A DNA stretch of 45,039 nt from Phycisphaerae bacterium (GCA_030432595.1 JAUIGU010000033.1:1-45039), one strand, 5' to 3'. Positions 21,947-30,678 are shown, counted from the first letter of the stretch. Numbers and translations are program-made. Notes: generated by a model not told the origin, from the letters alone.

Positions 21947-23179
21947 CTATTTGAGCAACGTCAAAGCGGTCAGTTGCGGTTTCGCCAGCGGCAGGTCGTG
22001 GAGTTCGTCGGGGCGGCGCCACTGGCCGGTTCGGGGTTTGAGGCGGCCGGCTTTTGCGGAAGTGCGGTAGACGCGGAAGGTGATGGTGCGGTGGGTGGTT
22101 TGGTGTTTGAATACATCGACGAACCCGGGCGCGGCGACGTTCAGGCCGAAGCGCTCGCGGAGGTGTGCTTTTAACGCCCCTCCCGCCGGGAGGGGTTGGG
22201 GGAGGGTGCTCGAGGCTTCGGGTTTATCCGAGTGCGCGCGATATGTTTTTGGTTTCGGCACCCTCCCCCGGCCCCTCCCGGCGGGAGGGGAGTCAGAATC
22301 ACGCGCTTCCGGGGGCAGCTCCCACGTCGGCAGTTGCCACATGTTGGACCACAAACCTTTGGGCGGGCGCTGCTCGAACAAAAGCTTGCCGTTTTTCTCT
22401 ATGGCGACGACAAGGTGCGTCACGGCGGTGGGCTTCTTCTTCGGCGTCTTGACCGGAAGCTGCTCGACACGCCCGTCCGCAAACGCTCGGCAGTCGTTGC
22501 CCAGCGGGCAATACAGACACTTGGGACTTCCGGGGGGCGGGGTGCAGATCAGTGCGCCGAGTTCCATGAGCGCCTGATTGAAGTCGCCACGCGACGCTTT
22601 GGGGGCGCTCTGCACAAGTTGCTCGGAGCGCGCCCAGAGTTGCTTCAGGGTGAGTGGGTCGTTGACGGGTGTTTCGATGCGGTCGAAGCGGGCCAGGACG
22701 CGGGCGACGTTGCCGTCGAGGATGGGGGCGGGCTGGTTGTGGGCGATGGAGGCGATCGCCCCGGCCGTGTAGCGCCCGACCCCCGGAAGGTTCAAGAGGT
22801 CGTCGACGGTGCATGGGACTTTGCCGTCGTGCTGCTCGACGATGGTTTGCGCGGCGGCGTGGAGGTGCCGGGCGCGGCGGTAGTAGCCCAGGCCCTGCCA
22901 GAGCTTGAGCACTTGCTGCTCGTCCGCGGCGGCGAGGTCGTGGACCGTCGGGAACGCCGCGACGAAGCGCTCGAAGTACGGCACGACCGTCGCGATCTGC
23001 GTCTGCTGGGCCATCGCCTCGGACAGCAGGACGTGGTAGGGGTTCACCACCACGCCCGGGTCGGTGTTTGTTTTCTTCCGCGGGCGCCAGGGCAGCTTGC
23101 GGCGGTGCTGCCGGTACCAGCGCAGCAGGCGGCTGTGGGGGAAGTCCGGCGGGTCGAGGTGTTCTTTTTTCGCGGGCAA
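21947..23179 (-). CDS. mutY: Adenine DNA glycosylase MutY with an in-frame palindromic insertion
   Basis: A 410-residue base-excision-repair glycosylase that removes A opposite 8-oxoG. The HhH-GPD domain is intact: SEAMAQQTQIATVVPYFERF (with the catalytic Glu), NLPGVGRYTAGAIASIAH, then PILDGNVARVLAR with the catalytic Asp. The [4Fe-4S] ligands are spaced C-x8-C-x2-C-x5-C (CTPPPGSPKCLYCPLGNDC), two residues longer than usual in the first gap. A C-terminal NUDIX-like 8-oxoG recognition domain begins at ~245 but is interrupted at ~297-335 by 38 residues encoded by an inverted-repeat element (22177-22290). Translation appears to start at TTG 23179, 6 nt after a TAGGAT box. It converges with the small membrane gene. 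Confidence 0.92.
   Translation of the reverse strand: MPAKKEHLDPPDFPHSRLLRWYRQHRRKLPWRPRKKTNTDPGVVVNPYHVLLSEAMAQQTQIATVVPYFERFVAAFPTVHDLAAADEQQVLKLWQGLGYYRRARHLHAAAQTIVEQHDGKVPCTVDDLLNLPGVGRYTAGAIASIAHNQPAPILDGNVARVLARFDRIETPVNDPLTLKQLWARSEQLVQSAPKASRGDFNQALMELGALICTPPPGSPKCLYCPLGNDCRAFADGRVEQLPVKTPKKKPTAVTHLVVAIEKNGKLLFEQRPPKGLWSNMWQLPTWELPPEARDSDSPPAGRGRGRVPKPKTYRAHSDKPEASSTLPQPLPAGGALKAHLRERFGLNVAAPGFVDVFKHQTTHRTITFRVYRTSAKAGRLKPRTGQWRRPDELHDLPLAKPQLTALTLLK
22177..22290. repeat. 114-bp palindromic element inserted in frame in mutY
   Basis: Arms 22177-22209 and 22258-22290 are near-perfect reverse complements, and each contains the self-palindrome CCCCTCCCG/CGGGAGGGG. The length is exactly 38 codons. 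On the mutY strand it is read as SPPAGRGRGRVP...TLPQPLPAGG, the proline/glycine-rich peptide typical of such elements when translated. A single-arm relative lies at 30744-30777. Confidence 0.85.
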
Positions 23180-23191
23180 GGCCCGATCCTA
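23180..23191 (-). promoter_or_regulatory. -10-like box directly before the mutY start codon (leaderless candidate)
   Basis: On the minus strand TAGGAT (plus 23186-23191) is exactly 6 nt before the TTG start (plus 23177-23179). No Shine-Dalgarno sequence is present. The -35 region is weak. Confidence 0.35.
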
Positions 23192-23273
23192 AGCCGGTCG
23201 CGCCGCGTTAACATGGTGGACGTTCCGCCCCGCGAAACTCACCAACCGCCCCGCTTTTTCGGAGACGCCACGG

Positions 23274-23696
23274 ATGGCCCCACCCACCCCGGCAAGCCCG
23301 CCCGCCCCGGCCGCGACCACCGACCCCGACGCCGACTTCACCGCCGTCCGCCACAGCCTCGAGGCGACGCGCGAATCGATCACGCACAAGTTCCAGATCA
23401 TGGGCCACGAGGGCTACCTCACGATCGGCCTGTTCGACAACGGCCAGCCCGGCGAGCTGTTCGTCAAGATGGCAAAAGAAGGCTCGACGCTGTCGGGGTT
23501 GATGCAGGCGTTCTGCCGGGCGTTCTCGCTGGCCTTGCAGTACGGGCTACCGCTGGAGGAGGCCTGCCGACGCTTCAAGGACATGCGCTTCGAGCCGATG
23601 GGCATGACGACCAACCCGGACATCCCGGAGGCGAAGTCGATCATCGACTACGTGGCGCGGTACCTGGAGGTGGAGTTTGTGGAGAAGGCGCGTTGA
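23274..23696 (+). CDS. Free-standing C-terminal domain of class II (B12-dependent) ribonucleotide reductase
   Basis: A 140-residue protein. After a Pro/Ala-rich leader (~1-22), the rest matches the extreme C-terminal domain of NrdJ: ITHKFQIMGHEGYLTIGLFD, GQPGELFVKMAKEGST, LALQYGLPLEEACRRF, RFEPMGMTTNPDIPEAKSII and a final DYVARYLEVEF. In most NrdJ enzymes this is fused to the catalytic barrel; here no barrel is adjacent. It may be the small subunit of a split class II reductase (as in NrdJa/NrdJb) or an independent adaptor. The ATG at 23274 is preceded by GGAGA. It is divergent from mutY and followed by a 23-bp inverted repeat before purF. Confidence 0.85.
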   Translation: MAPPTPASPPAPAATTDPDADFTAVRHSLEATRESITHKFQIMGHEGYLTIGLFDNGQPGELFVKMAKEGSTLSGLMQAFCRAFSLALQYGLPLEEACRRFKDMRFEPMGMTTNPDIPEAKSIIDYVARYLEVEFVEKAR

Positions 23697-23712
23697 GAGT
23701 TGTTTCGACGTC

Positions 23713-23786
23713 AGCCGCGTTGCCACGCAACGCGGACCCACCGCGAGTTGACGAGCGTACGGACCGCGTTGCGTGGCAACGCGGCT
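23713..23786. repeat. Nested palindrome with perfect 23-bp arms before purF
   Basis: Arms 23713-23735 (AGCCGCGTTGCCACGCAACG...) and 23764-23786 are perfectly complementary with a 28-bp spacer. Each arm is itself nearly palindromic (GCGTTGC/GCAACGC). The element ends 29 nt before the purF ATG, so it lies in or next to the purF promoter/leader and might affect expression. Confidence 0.85.
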
Positions 23787-23815
23787 AAAGTGTTTCGCTT
23801 TCCCGGAATCCGCGC

Positions 23816-25342
23816 ATGTGTGGCATCGTCGGCATCGTCGGAACCCGGCCGGTTGCACCGCAGCTCTACGATGCGCTGACCGTGGTGCAGCACCGCGGGC
23901 AGGACGCGGCGGGGATCGCGACCGACGACCACGGGCGGTACCAGCAGCGGCGCGACAACGGGCTGGTGCGCGACGTGTTCCGGCAAAAGCACATGGACCG
24001 GCTCGCGGGGCGGATGGGCGTCGCGCACTGCCGGTACCCCACGGCGGGCTGCGAGTCGTCGGCCGAGGCGCAGCCGTTCTACGTCAACTCGCCGTACGGC
24101 ATCGCGATCGCGCATAACGGCAACCTCACGAACCACAAGCAGCTCGTCGACGACCTGTTCCGCACGGACCGCCGACACATCAACACGACCTCGGACAGCG
24201 AGGTGCTGCTGAACGTGTTCGCGCACGAGCTGGCGGAGACGGCGGGCGATGCGCCCACGCCCGAGGACGTGTTCGCGGCGGCCGGCGGCGTGTACCGGCG
24301 CTGCCGGGGGGCGTACGCGGTGGTGGCGATGATCATCGGGCACGGCGTGGTGGCGCTGCGCGACCCGCACGGCATCCGGCCGCTGTGCCTGGGCAAACGC
24401 GACGACCTGCACGGCACGGAGTGGATGTTCGCGTCCGAATCCGTCGCGCTCGACGCACTGGGGTTCGAGTTCGTGCGCGACGTCGCGCCCGGCGAGGCGG
24501 TGTACGCGGACGTGCACGGGCAGTTGCACGCGCAGGTGTGCGCGCCCGAGGCGAGCTTGACGCCGTGCATTTTCGAGCACGTGTACCTCGCCCGGCCCGA
24601 CTCGATGATCGACGGCATCAGCGTGTACAAGGCGCGGCTGCGTATGGGTGAGAAACTCGCCGAGAAGGTGCTGCGCGAGTGTCCGGACCACGGGATCGAC
24701 GTGGTCATGCCGATCCCGGATTCGGGGCGCACCGCGGCGCTGGCGATGGCGGGCCATTTGCGCGTGAAGTTCCGCGAGGGGTTCATCAAGAACCGGTACA
24801 TCGGGCGGACGTTCATCATGCCCGGCCAGGCCGAGCGGCGCCGCAGCGTGCGGAAGAAGCTCAACCCCATCGACCTGGAGTTCCGCGGGAAGACGGTGTG
24901 CCTCGTGGACGACTCGATCGTGCGCGGCACGACGTGCGGGCAGATCGTGGCGATGGCGCGCAAGGCCGGGGCCAAGCGCGTGTTCTACTGCTCGGCCGCC
25001 CCGCCGGTGCGGTACCCGAACGTGTACGGCATCGACATGCCCTCGGCGCCGGAGCTGATCGCCCACGGCAAGACCGTCGAGCAGATCGCCGCCGAGATCG
25101 ACGCGGACTGGCTGGTGTACCAGGACCTCGACGACCTGATCGAGTGTGCCCAGGAAGGCAACCCGGCGATCGAGCAGTTCGAGTGCTCGATCTTCAACGG
25201 TCAGTACGTGACCAATGACGTGGACGACGCGTACCTCACCGGGCTGGAAGCGGCGCGGAGCGACACGGCGAAGACAAGCCGGAACAAGAAACGGCAACAC
25301 GAGCCGGATGATCTATTGTTGGAGACGCGGGCGGGGGATTGA
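23816..25342 (+). CDS. purF: Amidophosphoribosyltransferase
   Basis: A 508-residue enzyme catalysing the first committed step of purine synthesis (PRPP + glutamine to phosphoribosylamine). Cys2 of MCGIVGIVG is the N-terminal nucleophile with no propeptide, as in the E. coli-type enzyme. The glutaminase domain shows [21 protein letters not shown] and IAHNGNLTN. The phosphoribosyltransferase domain has [14 protein letters not shown] and the PRPP loop [13 protein letters not shown] (~360-372). The basic/acidic tail after ~480 is variable. There is no Shine-Dalgarno sequence before the ATG. The long inverted repeat upstream lies where the promoter should be. It converges with the DUF4340 gene. 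Confidence 0.97.
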   Translation: MCGIVGIVGTRPVAPQLYDALTVVQHRGQDAAGIATDDHGRYQQRRDNGLVRDVFRQKHMDRLAGRMGVAHCRYPTAGCESSAEAQPFYVNSPYGIAIAHNGNLTNHKQLVDDLFRTDRRHINTTSDSEVLLNVFAHELAETAGDAPTPEDVFAAAGGVYRRCRGAYAVVAMIIGHGVVALRDPHGIRPLCLGKRDDLHGTEWMFASESVALDALGFEFVRDVAPGEAVYADVHGQLHAQVCAPEASLTPCIFEHVYLARPDSMIDGISVYKARLRMGEKLAEKVLRECPDHGIDVVMPIPDSGRTAALAMAGHLRVKFREGFIKNRYIGRTFIMPGQAERRRSVRKKLNPIDLEFRGKTVCLVDDSIVRGTTCGQIVAMARKAGAKRVFYCSAAPPVRYPNVYGIDMPSAPELIAHGKTVEQIAAEIDADWLVYQDLDDLIECAQEGNPAIEQFECSIFNGQYVTNDVDDAYLTGLEAARSDTAKTSRNKKRQHEPDDLLLETRAGD

Positions 25343-25353
25343 TTGTGGATGCG

Positions 25354-25419
25354 GGGTGTGGCCGTTGCTTACGACCGTGCCCCATGCCGACAGCACGGTC
25401 GCAAGCGACCGTGGCACCC
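25354..25419. repeat. Degenerate GGGTGCCAC-family palindrome
   Basis: The left half (GGGTGTGGCCGTTGCTTACG...) and the right half (reverse complement GGGTGCCACGGTCGCTTGCG...) match imperfectly, and the inner ends ACCGTGC/GCACGGT match exactly. It shares the terminal motif with the element at 21850-21937 and with the first bases of the window. Confidence 0.6.
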
Positions 25420-25428
25420 GAGACTTCG

Positions 25429-25448
25429 TTGTTTTCCCCTGAAAACAA
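25429..25448. terminator. Possible bidirectional terminator between purF and the DUF4340 gene
   Basis: TTGTTTTC (25429-25436) and GAAAACAA (25441-25448) form a perfect 8-bp AT-rich hairpin with loop CCCT between two convergent genes. The stem is AT-rich and no strong T tract follows, so confidence is low. Confidence 0.3.
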
Positions 25449-25468
25449 AGCGTTTTCTTGTTGATGGT

Positions 25469-26803
25469 TTACCGCGCTTCGAGCACGGGGCGGACGGCCG
25501 CGGTGGACAGCGTCATGCCGTCGGGTTCGTCGCGGCGCAGCGCGACGTAGTTGTCGCCGTCGACGTAGAGGTCGACCACGGTCTCTTTCGTGACGCCCCA
25601 CCGCAGCGTGACGGTGGCGATAGCTTCGGTGAAGGGCTGGTAGTCGCCGACGAATTGGCCCGCCTCCCACAGGAGCAGGCGACGGACGGTGTCCTGCGCC
25701 TGACCCGGGTCAGCGGTTTGATCCGCATCCGTCGCGGCGAATGCGAGGCCGCTGCCGGCGTCTTCGATGGTGTAACCGTTCGCGCCGGTTGCTTCGACGT
25801 GCAGCGAGCGGACCTGCGCGGCGTCGGTGGCGAACACGCGGCGGTCGCGAAAGTCGGTCCAGGGCTCGAAGGCGACCGCGGCCGCTTCGGCGGGGATGGT
25901 CATGACCGGCCCGGGCGTGTCGCCGCGCGAAAGCCGGGCGAAGATCGTCTCGGACTTGAGCGCCGAGGCGCGGCCCAATTCGAGGGTGTGGGTGGTGTCG
26001 TCGGCGGAGCGCAGGACGATCCGCGCCCGGGGCGTGTCGAGGCCGTAGCGGCGGCCGGGCGTAACCGATGGATCGTCGGTCTGCCGACCCGGCGGCGCGT
26101 CGGCAAAGGAGAGGATCGGCGTCTCGGCGAGCAGGCGTTGCAGGGCTTCGACGACGCGCGGCGACACGCGGCGGATGCGGTCTGGCGTCAGCGACCAGTC
26201 GCCGTCGATGCGGTCGAGCGTCACCGGTTCGCGCGGCCGATCGATCAGGATGGACGCCACCGACGCCACCGGCGGCCCGGGCATCGTCCGCACGTAGCCC
26301 TCGGGAAGCCGCGCCTGGAACGCGAGCGTGTGCAGGCCATCGGGGACGACGAAGACCCGGCCGTCGTCGGTGCGGACATAACCCGTATGCGACACGGTCT
26401 GGTCGCCGAGCGCGAGGTGGAACGCGCCGCGGTCGGTGATGAGTTCGACCTCGGCGGTCGGTGGCGCGAGCGACAACTCGGCCAGCCCGGGCGTGTCGTC
26501 CACGCCGGGCATCAACTCGCGCTGCGGGATCAGTCCGCGCACGGCCGCCGCCCAGACCTGCCCGGCTTCGGAGGTGAGCGGGAACCAGTGTGGCGCGGTC
26601 TGCTCCCAACCGGCCGCGCCTTTGCGTAACTCGAACGTGGTGTCGCCGCGCGTGACCTTCACGTTGACGAGCCCCCCCGGCACGAGCGGGTCGTGCGAAA
26701 CCTCGGTGCCCGGCGTTTGCAGCAGGCCTCCACGCGTCAACAGATACACCCCGCCGAGCACGGCCAGGCACACGATCAGGATGGCGGTGGTGCGAAAGTT
26801 CAT
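25469..26803 (-). CDS. DUF4340-type protein of a Gld-like ABC operon
   Basis: A 444-residue protein with one N-terminal transmembrane helix (TTAILIVCLAVLGGVYLL, ~4-21) and a large extracytoplasmic beta-rich domain. Repeated segments such as VKVTRGDTTFELRKGAAGWE and GDWSLTPDRIRRVSP, where short beta-strands surround a Trp, are typical of DUF4340. This family regularly follows GldG-like genes in ABC operons, which is the case here: the gene is last of four, 40 bp after the GldG-like gene. It probably acts as a periplasmic component of the complex; the transported substrate is unknown. The ATG at 26803 was chosen; an in-frame start 21 nt upstream is possible. Confidence 0.8.
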   Translation of the reverse strand: MNFRTTAILIVCLAVLGGVYLLTRGGLLQTPGTEVSHDPLVPGGLVNVKVTRGDTTFELRKGAAGWEQTAPHWFPLTSEAGQVWAAAVRGLIPQRELMPGVDDTPGLAELSLAPPTAEVELITDRGAFHLALGDQTVSHTGYVRTDDGRVFVVPDGLHTLAFQARLPEGYVRTMPGPPVASVASILIDRPREPVTLDRIDGDWSLTPDRIRRVSPRVVEALQRLLAETPILSFADAPPGRQTDDPSVTPGRRYGLDTPRARIVLRSADDTTHTLELGRASALKSETIFARLSRGDTPGPVMTIPAEAAAVAFEPWTDFRDRRVFATDAAQVRSLHVEATGANGYTIEDAGSGLAFAATDADQTADPGQAQDTVRRLLLWEAGQFVGDYQPFTEAIATVTLRWGVTKETVVDLYVDGDNYVALRRDEPDGMTLSTAAVRPVLEAR

Positions 26804-26843
26804 CGGTGTGCACCCGCGATTCAACGCACGGCGACGGCGAATC

Positions 26844-28937
26844 TCACCCCCGGCGTCGGACCCCCCAGACCGCGATGCCGGCCAGCAGCGACCCGGCCGG
26901 CACGGCCGACAACACGAGCCAGCGCACGGCCGACCGCTGTGTGTCTGTCATCGGCCCGATGCGTTGTCGGCCTTGCGTCCGCGGTGACCGGCCGATCGCG
27001 TCGTCCAGGCCCGCCAGCCAGTACGCCAAGTTCGCGAACAACTCCGCGTTGCCGCCGGCGCGGCGGTTGAGGATCACGGTGTCGGTCGCCCAGAACTCGT
27101 CGGCGACGACCGCGAGCCGGCCGGGCACGTTCAACTCCGCGATCGCGCCGACGGTTTGCGTCTCGGTTTTTTCGTCGTCTTCGGGTGTGGACGCCGAGAG
27201 TTCGCCGCCGGCCAGGGGTTCGTCTTCGACCCAGAAGTCGCCGGCGACTTCGACGATCGGCGTCACGCTCTGCGGCTTCGTGATCGTCACGGGCAGCGCG
27301 AGTTCAAGCCAGAACTCTCGGCCGCGTAACGAACCCGTCACGTCCGACGCCGGCCAACGCTCGAGCCGGAATGTGCCGTCGGCGCGGAGTTGGCTGTTGC
27401 TCTCCGCAACCTGTCGCAGCAACACCGAACCCGGGTCCACTTGAATCCCCGCCGACTCGGCAATGGCGAGCACCGGGTCCACCGCCGCCACCGACGCGTC
27501 CCGCCGCAGCCCGGGGATCAGCAGCACGCCGTCGCCTGCTTCAAGACGATCCAGCAGCGCGGCGGCGATGCGCTCCTTGCTCGGCGCGTCCGTGGTCCGC
27601 GACGGGTCCGCCGGCACCACGACCCACACGGCCTTTCGGTCCGCAGCGATGCGCGGCGCGGCGGTAATCGACTGACCGTCCTCCCCCACGACCGACCACG
27701 CCGACACCTCAAACCCCGACGCCCGCGCCCGCTCGGCCACGTATTTGAACCGGCCCTGCTGCCCCAAGACCGGCCGGCCATCGCCCGACACGAACACCAG
27801 CACCGGCGGCTGCGCCAATCCGGCGCTCACAATCGCGCCGGTCAACCGTTCTTCCCCCAGGAAACGCACGGGCATCGTCTCCGCCGCCGTAGCTTCCGCG
27901 CCAGGCCCCGCACCGGCCTGCTCCGAAAGAAACATGTCGCTCAGCGCGACCACGCGCACACGCTCCGCCTGCCGCACCACAACACACGCCCTTTCCCGCA
28001 GCACGCCGCGCAGCCGCTCGTAGTCTGGCGAGACCGCCACCGACGACAACGCAGACACCGTCCGCGCCAAGGTCGAATCAACCCCTTCGAGCGCCCGACG
28101 GTTGCGCAGCGCCGCGTCGCGCACGGCCACGGGGAGGTCGCGGTTGCGGCTGTAATCGTTCAGGAACCGGCTCAACTGCGGCAGCCGACGCGTCTGCGAA
28201 TCGTTCAACAACCCAAACAACTGCCCGCGCAGATACGCCAGCGGCGGCAACGGCTCGTCCAGCAGCAAGCGTGTATTCGTCACCGCCAGCCGGTACTCGT
28301 CGATCCACCCGACCATCGCGCCGATAAGCCCGTCGACCACGCCCACGCCACCGCGCTGCCCCGCGTCGGTCGGGTCCAGGCCCGCCGCGACGGACTCCAA
28401 ATCATCGACCCGGGCCTGCAGCGCGTCGGCCAGCTTCTCCAGTTCGGCGACGCCCGCGTCGATCGCCGCACGCGCGTCGCCCTGCCCAGACGCGTCGGCG
28501 AGCCCGGATTCGATCGCTTCATAAAGCTCGCGCAGCGCCGCCGGGTCCGTCTCGGGTTGCAACCGACGCACCGACACCGCGGACGACGTCCGCGCGTACT
28601 CGTCGAGCAGGTCCGTCACCGCTTGCGCCTCGGCCGCGCCGTCCCGATATACACCGACCAACTCGACCGGCGTATCCAGCCCCGACAACACCCGCCGCGT
28701 CTGCGGCGACAGCGTGTAGCTCCGCGTCGCCGTCAGGTCGTAACGCACCCACGGCCGAACCCCCGCGGGCAAACGCCCGAACGCCCACACCGCGAACCAG
28801 TTCACCAGCAGCACCAGCACCAGCGCGACCGCCAACGCGACCGCCACGTTCACGCCGTACAACGCCCGGCGCCGGCCCTGGCCGCTCACCGCCCTTCCAG
28901 GCGCAGCGGTATTGCTTTCGGGGGGGGTCACCGCCAT
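26844..28937 (-). CDS. GldG-like extracytoplasmic component of the ABC transporter
   Basis: A 697-residue protein with an N-terminal transmembrane helix (~27-52), a large periplasmic region and a C-terminal transmembrane helix (~665-690, WLVLSAVPAGSLLAGIAVWG). Early residues read RYDLTATRSYTLSPQTRRVLSGLDTPVEL, characteristic of the GldG/ABC_transp_aux family. Later VLVFVSGDGRPVLG and AWSVVGEDGQSI resemble the IFT52-like fold of that family. An Ala/Leu-rich coiled segment (~160-260) is an extra. The ATG at 28937 overlaps the permease stop by 10 nt, so the genes are coupled. It works with the permease and ATPase upstream; the function of the complex (secretion or motility) is not visible. Confidence 0.85.
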   Translation of the reverse strand: MAVTPPESNTAAPGRAVSGQGRRRALYGVNVAVALAVALVLVLLVNWFAVWAFGRLPAGVRPWVRYDLTATRSYTLSPQTRRVLSGLDTPVELVGVYRDGAAEAQAVTDLLDEYARTSSAVSVRRLQPETDPAALRELYEAIESGLADASGQGDARAAIDAGVAELEKLADALQARVDDLESVAAGLDPTDAGQRGGVGVVDGLIGAMVGWIDEYRLAVTNTRLLLDEPLPPLAYLRGQLFGLLNDSQTRRLPQLSRFLNDYSRNRDLPVAVRDAALRNRRALEGVDSTLARTVSALSSVAVSPDYERLRGVLRERACVVVRQAERVRVVALSDMFLSEQAGAGPGAEATAAETMPVRFLGEERLTGAIVSAGLAQPPVLVFVSGDGRPVLGQQGRFKYVAERARASGFEVSAWSVVGEDGQSITAAPRIAADRKAVWVVVPADPSRTTDAPSKERIAAALLDRLEAGDGVLLIPGLRRDASVAAVDPVLAIAESAGIQVDPGSVLLRQVAESNSQLRADGTFRLERWPASDVTGSLRGREFWLELALPVTITKPQSVTPIVEVAGDFWVEDEPLAGGELSASTPEDDEKTETQTVGAIAELNVPGRLAVVADEFWATDTVILNRRAGGNAELFANLAYWLAGLDDAIGRSPRTQGRQRIGPMTDTQRSAVRWLVLSAVPAGSLLAGIAVWGVRRRG

Positions 28938-29647
28938 CGCCGGCTCTCCAACAGCTTGACCGCCGCGTACAGGAACCACACGGTGCCGGTGACGAAGTAC
29001 ACGAAGTGCCGGACGTCAATCAACCCTTTCGCAAAGTCGGCGTACTGCCGATTGAGGTTCGCGTAGTGCATCACCGCCTGGGCATTCGGCCCGACCCACG
29101 GGCTCTGCGGCAAAAAGAACAGCACAAACGTCAACGCGCAGTTGATGAACACCGCCGCCATGAACGCCACGACCTGGTTTTGCGTCGTCGCCGACGCAAA
29201 CACCGCGATCGCCGCGTACAGAGCACCGACCAGCAGCAAACCAAGCAACCCCGTGAACACCGGCCCGTAGTCCGGATCGCCGAACCACTCCAACACCGCG
29301 ACCGGCAACAGCAACGTCGCCAGCATCACGACGAGGAAACACACCGCCGCCAGCCACTTGCCCGCGACGATCTGCGCCTCACTGATCGGCAGCGTCATCA
29401 GCCGCTCCACCGTGCCCCGCGCGAACTCCTCGCTGAGCAGCCGCATCCCCACCGCCGGCACCAGGAACACCAGCAGCCACACCACCGCGTCGAACACCGT
29501 CCGCATCGCCGCGTCCTGCCCCGGCACGAACCCGACGAGGAACACCATCCCCGCCCCCAACGCGAACAACCCCAACAACACGTACGCGATCGGCGAATAA
29601 AACAGCGCCGCGAGTTCCCGCCGCGCAATCGTCCACATCCCACGCAT
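28928..29647 (-). CDS. ABC-2 type permease, GldF-like
   Basis: A 239-residue integral membrane protein with six hydrophobic segments. It shows the ABC-2 hallmarks ARRELAALFYSPIAYVLL at the start, LLSEEFARGTVERLMTLPIS (the conserved coupling-loop region) and a C-terminal helix ending in LLESRRWR. It pairs with the ATPase encoded just upstream. The ATG at 29647 overlaps the ATPase stop as TGATG; a GTG one codon earlier (29650) is an alternative. Second gene of the operon. Confidence 0.9.
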   Translation of the reverse strand: MRGMWTIARRELAALFYSPIAYVLLGLFALGAGMVFLVGFVPGQDAAMRTVFDAVVWLLVFLVPAVGMRLLSEEFARGTVERLMTLPISEAQIVAGKWLAAVCFLVVMLATLLLPVAVLEWFGDPDYGPVFTGLLGLLLVGALYAAIAVFASATTQNQVVAFMAAVFINCALTFVLFFLPQSPWVGPNAQAVMHYANLNRQYADFAKGLIDVRHFVYFVTGTVWFLYAAVKLLESRRWR

Positions 29648-30678
29648 CACCCACCCCCTTTCGCAATAATCTCGCCCGGACTGGTCGCTTCAGGGACCAG
29701 TCCCCCATCCCTATCCCCATCCCCCCGCCCCGCGTCCGTCACCCGAATAAAAAACTCCTCCAACGTCGGCGCCTCCCGCCGGATCTCCCGCACCAGCAGT
29801 GAAGACGCCGACAACATCGCCGCCGCGTCCGCCCGCACGTCCGCGCCGCCCTCCGGCACCAGCCACGCATCGACCCAGCCCGCTTCGTCCGCCTCCGCCG
29901 CGTCGAACTCCGCCACCGCCGGCACCCCGCGCAGCACCGCCTTCACCTCGTCCACCCCGCCGCGCACCTCCACCAACACCGGCCCCCACCCGCCCGAAGG
30001 CGCCGTTTGCACCGCCTGCTCGCGCAACTCGTCGAGCGTCCCGTCTGCCACCACCTTCCCGTTCGCAATGATCACCGCCCGGTCACACACCCGCTGGACC
30101 TCCGGCAGCAGGTGCGAAGACAGCAACACCGTCCGCCGCCCCTTCATCCCCCGCACCAGGTCGCGCACCTGCGACATCTGCCGCGGGTCCAGCCCGCTCG
30201 TCGGCTCGTCCAGAACCAGCACCGGCGGGTCGTGCAACAACGTTGACGCCAACCCGCACCGCTGTCGGTTGCCTTTGCTTAGCCGCCCGATCGTGCGCCG
30301 CACGACCTTCTCCAACCCGCACTCTTCGACCACCACGCCGATGCGCTGACGCCGTTCTTGGCGCGACATGCCCTGCAACCTTCCGACAAAGTGCAGGTAC
30401 TCCACCACCCGCATCTCAGGGTACAGCGGCGTGCTCTCGGGCAGATACCCCAGCCGCCGCCGCGCCGCAAACGGGTCGGTCAACAAGTCGTGCCCCGCGA
30501 GCGTCGCCTTCCCCGATGTCGGCGGCAGGTACCCCGTCAGCATCCGGATCGTCGTCGACTTCCCCGCGCCGTTGGGCCCGAGGAACCCCACCACGCTCCC
30601 AGCCTCAACCGTGAACGACACGTCGTCCACCGCCAGCGTCGGCCCGTACCACTTGGTCAATTGCTCCGCGTGGATCAT
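29647..30678 (-). CDS. ABC transporter ATPase, GldA-like
   Basis: A 343-residue cytoplasmic ATPase. Walker A is LGPNGAGKSTTIRML (~33-47), the signature LSKGNRQRCGLAS (~134-146), Walker B VLVLDEPTSGLDP (~154-166), and the switch His is in SSHLLPEVQR. The last ~100 residues form the C-terminal regulatory domain found in ABC-2/Gld-type ATPases. They end with a polar tail rich in Gly and Asp. First gene of the four-gene operon and divergent from the nucleoside hydrolase-like gene. The start codon is preceded by a GACAAT box about 11 nt upstream and no evident Shine-Dalgarno sequence. Confidence 0.95.
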   Translation of the reverse strand: MIHAEQLTKWYGPTLAVDDVSFTVEAGSVVGFLGPNGAGKSTTIRMLTGYLPPTSGKATLAGHDLLTDPFAARRRLGYLPESTPLYPEMRVVEYLHFVGRLQGMSRQERRQRIGVVVEECGLEKVVRRTIGRLSKGNRQRCGLASTLLHDPPVLVLDEPTSGLDPRQMSQVRDLVRGMKGRRTVLLSSHLLPEVQRVCDRAVIIANGKVVADGTLDELREQAVQTAPSGGWGPVLVEVRGGVDEVKAVLRGVPAVAEFDAAEADEAGWVDAWLVPEGGADVRADAAAMLSASSLLVREIRREAPTLEEFFIRVTDAGRGDGDRDGGLVPEATSPGEIIAKGGG

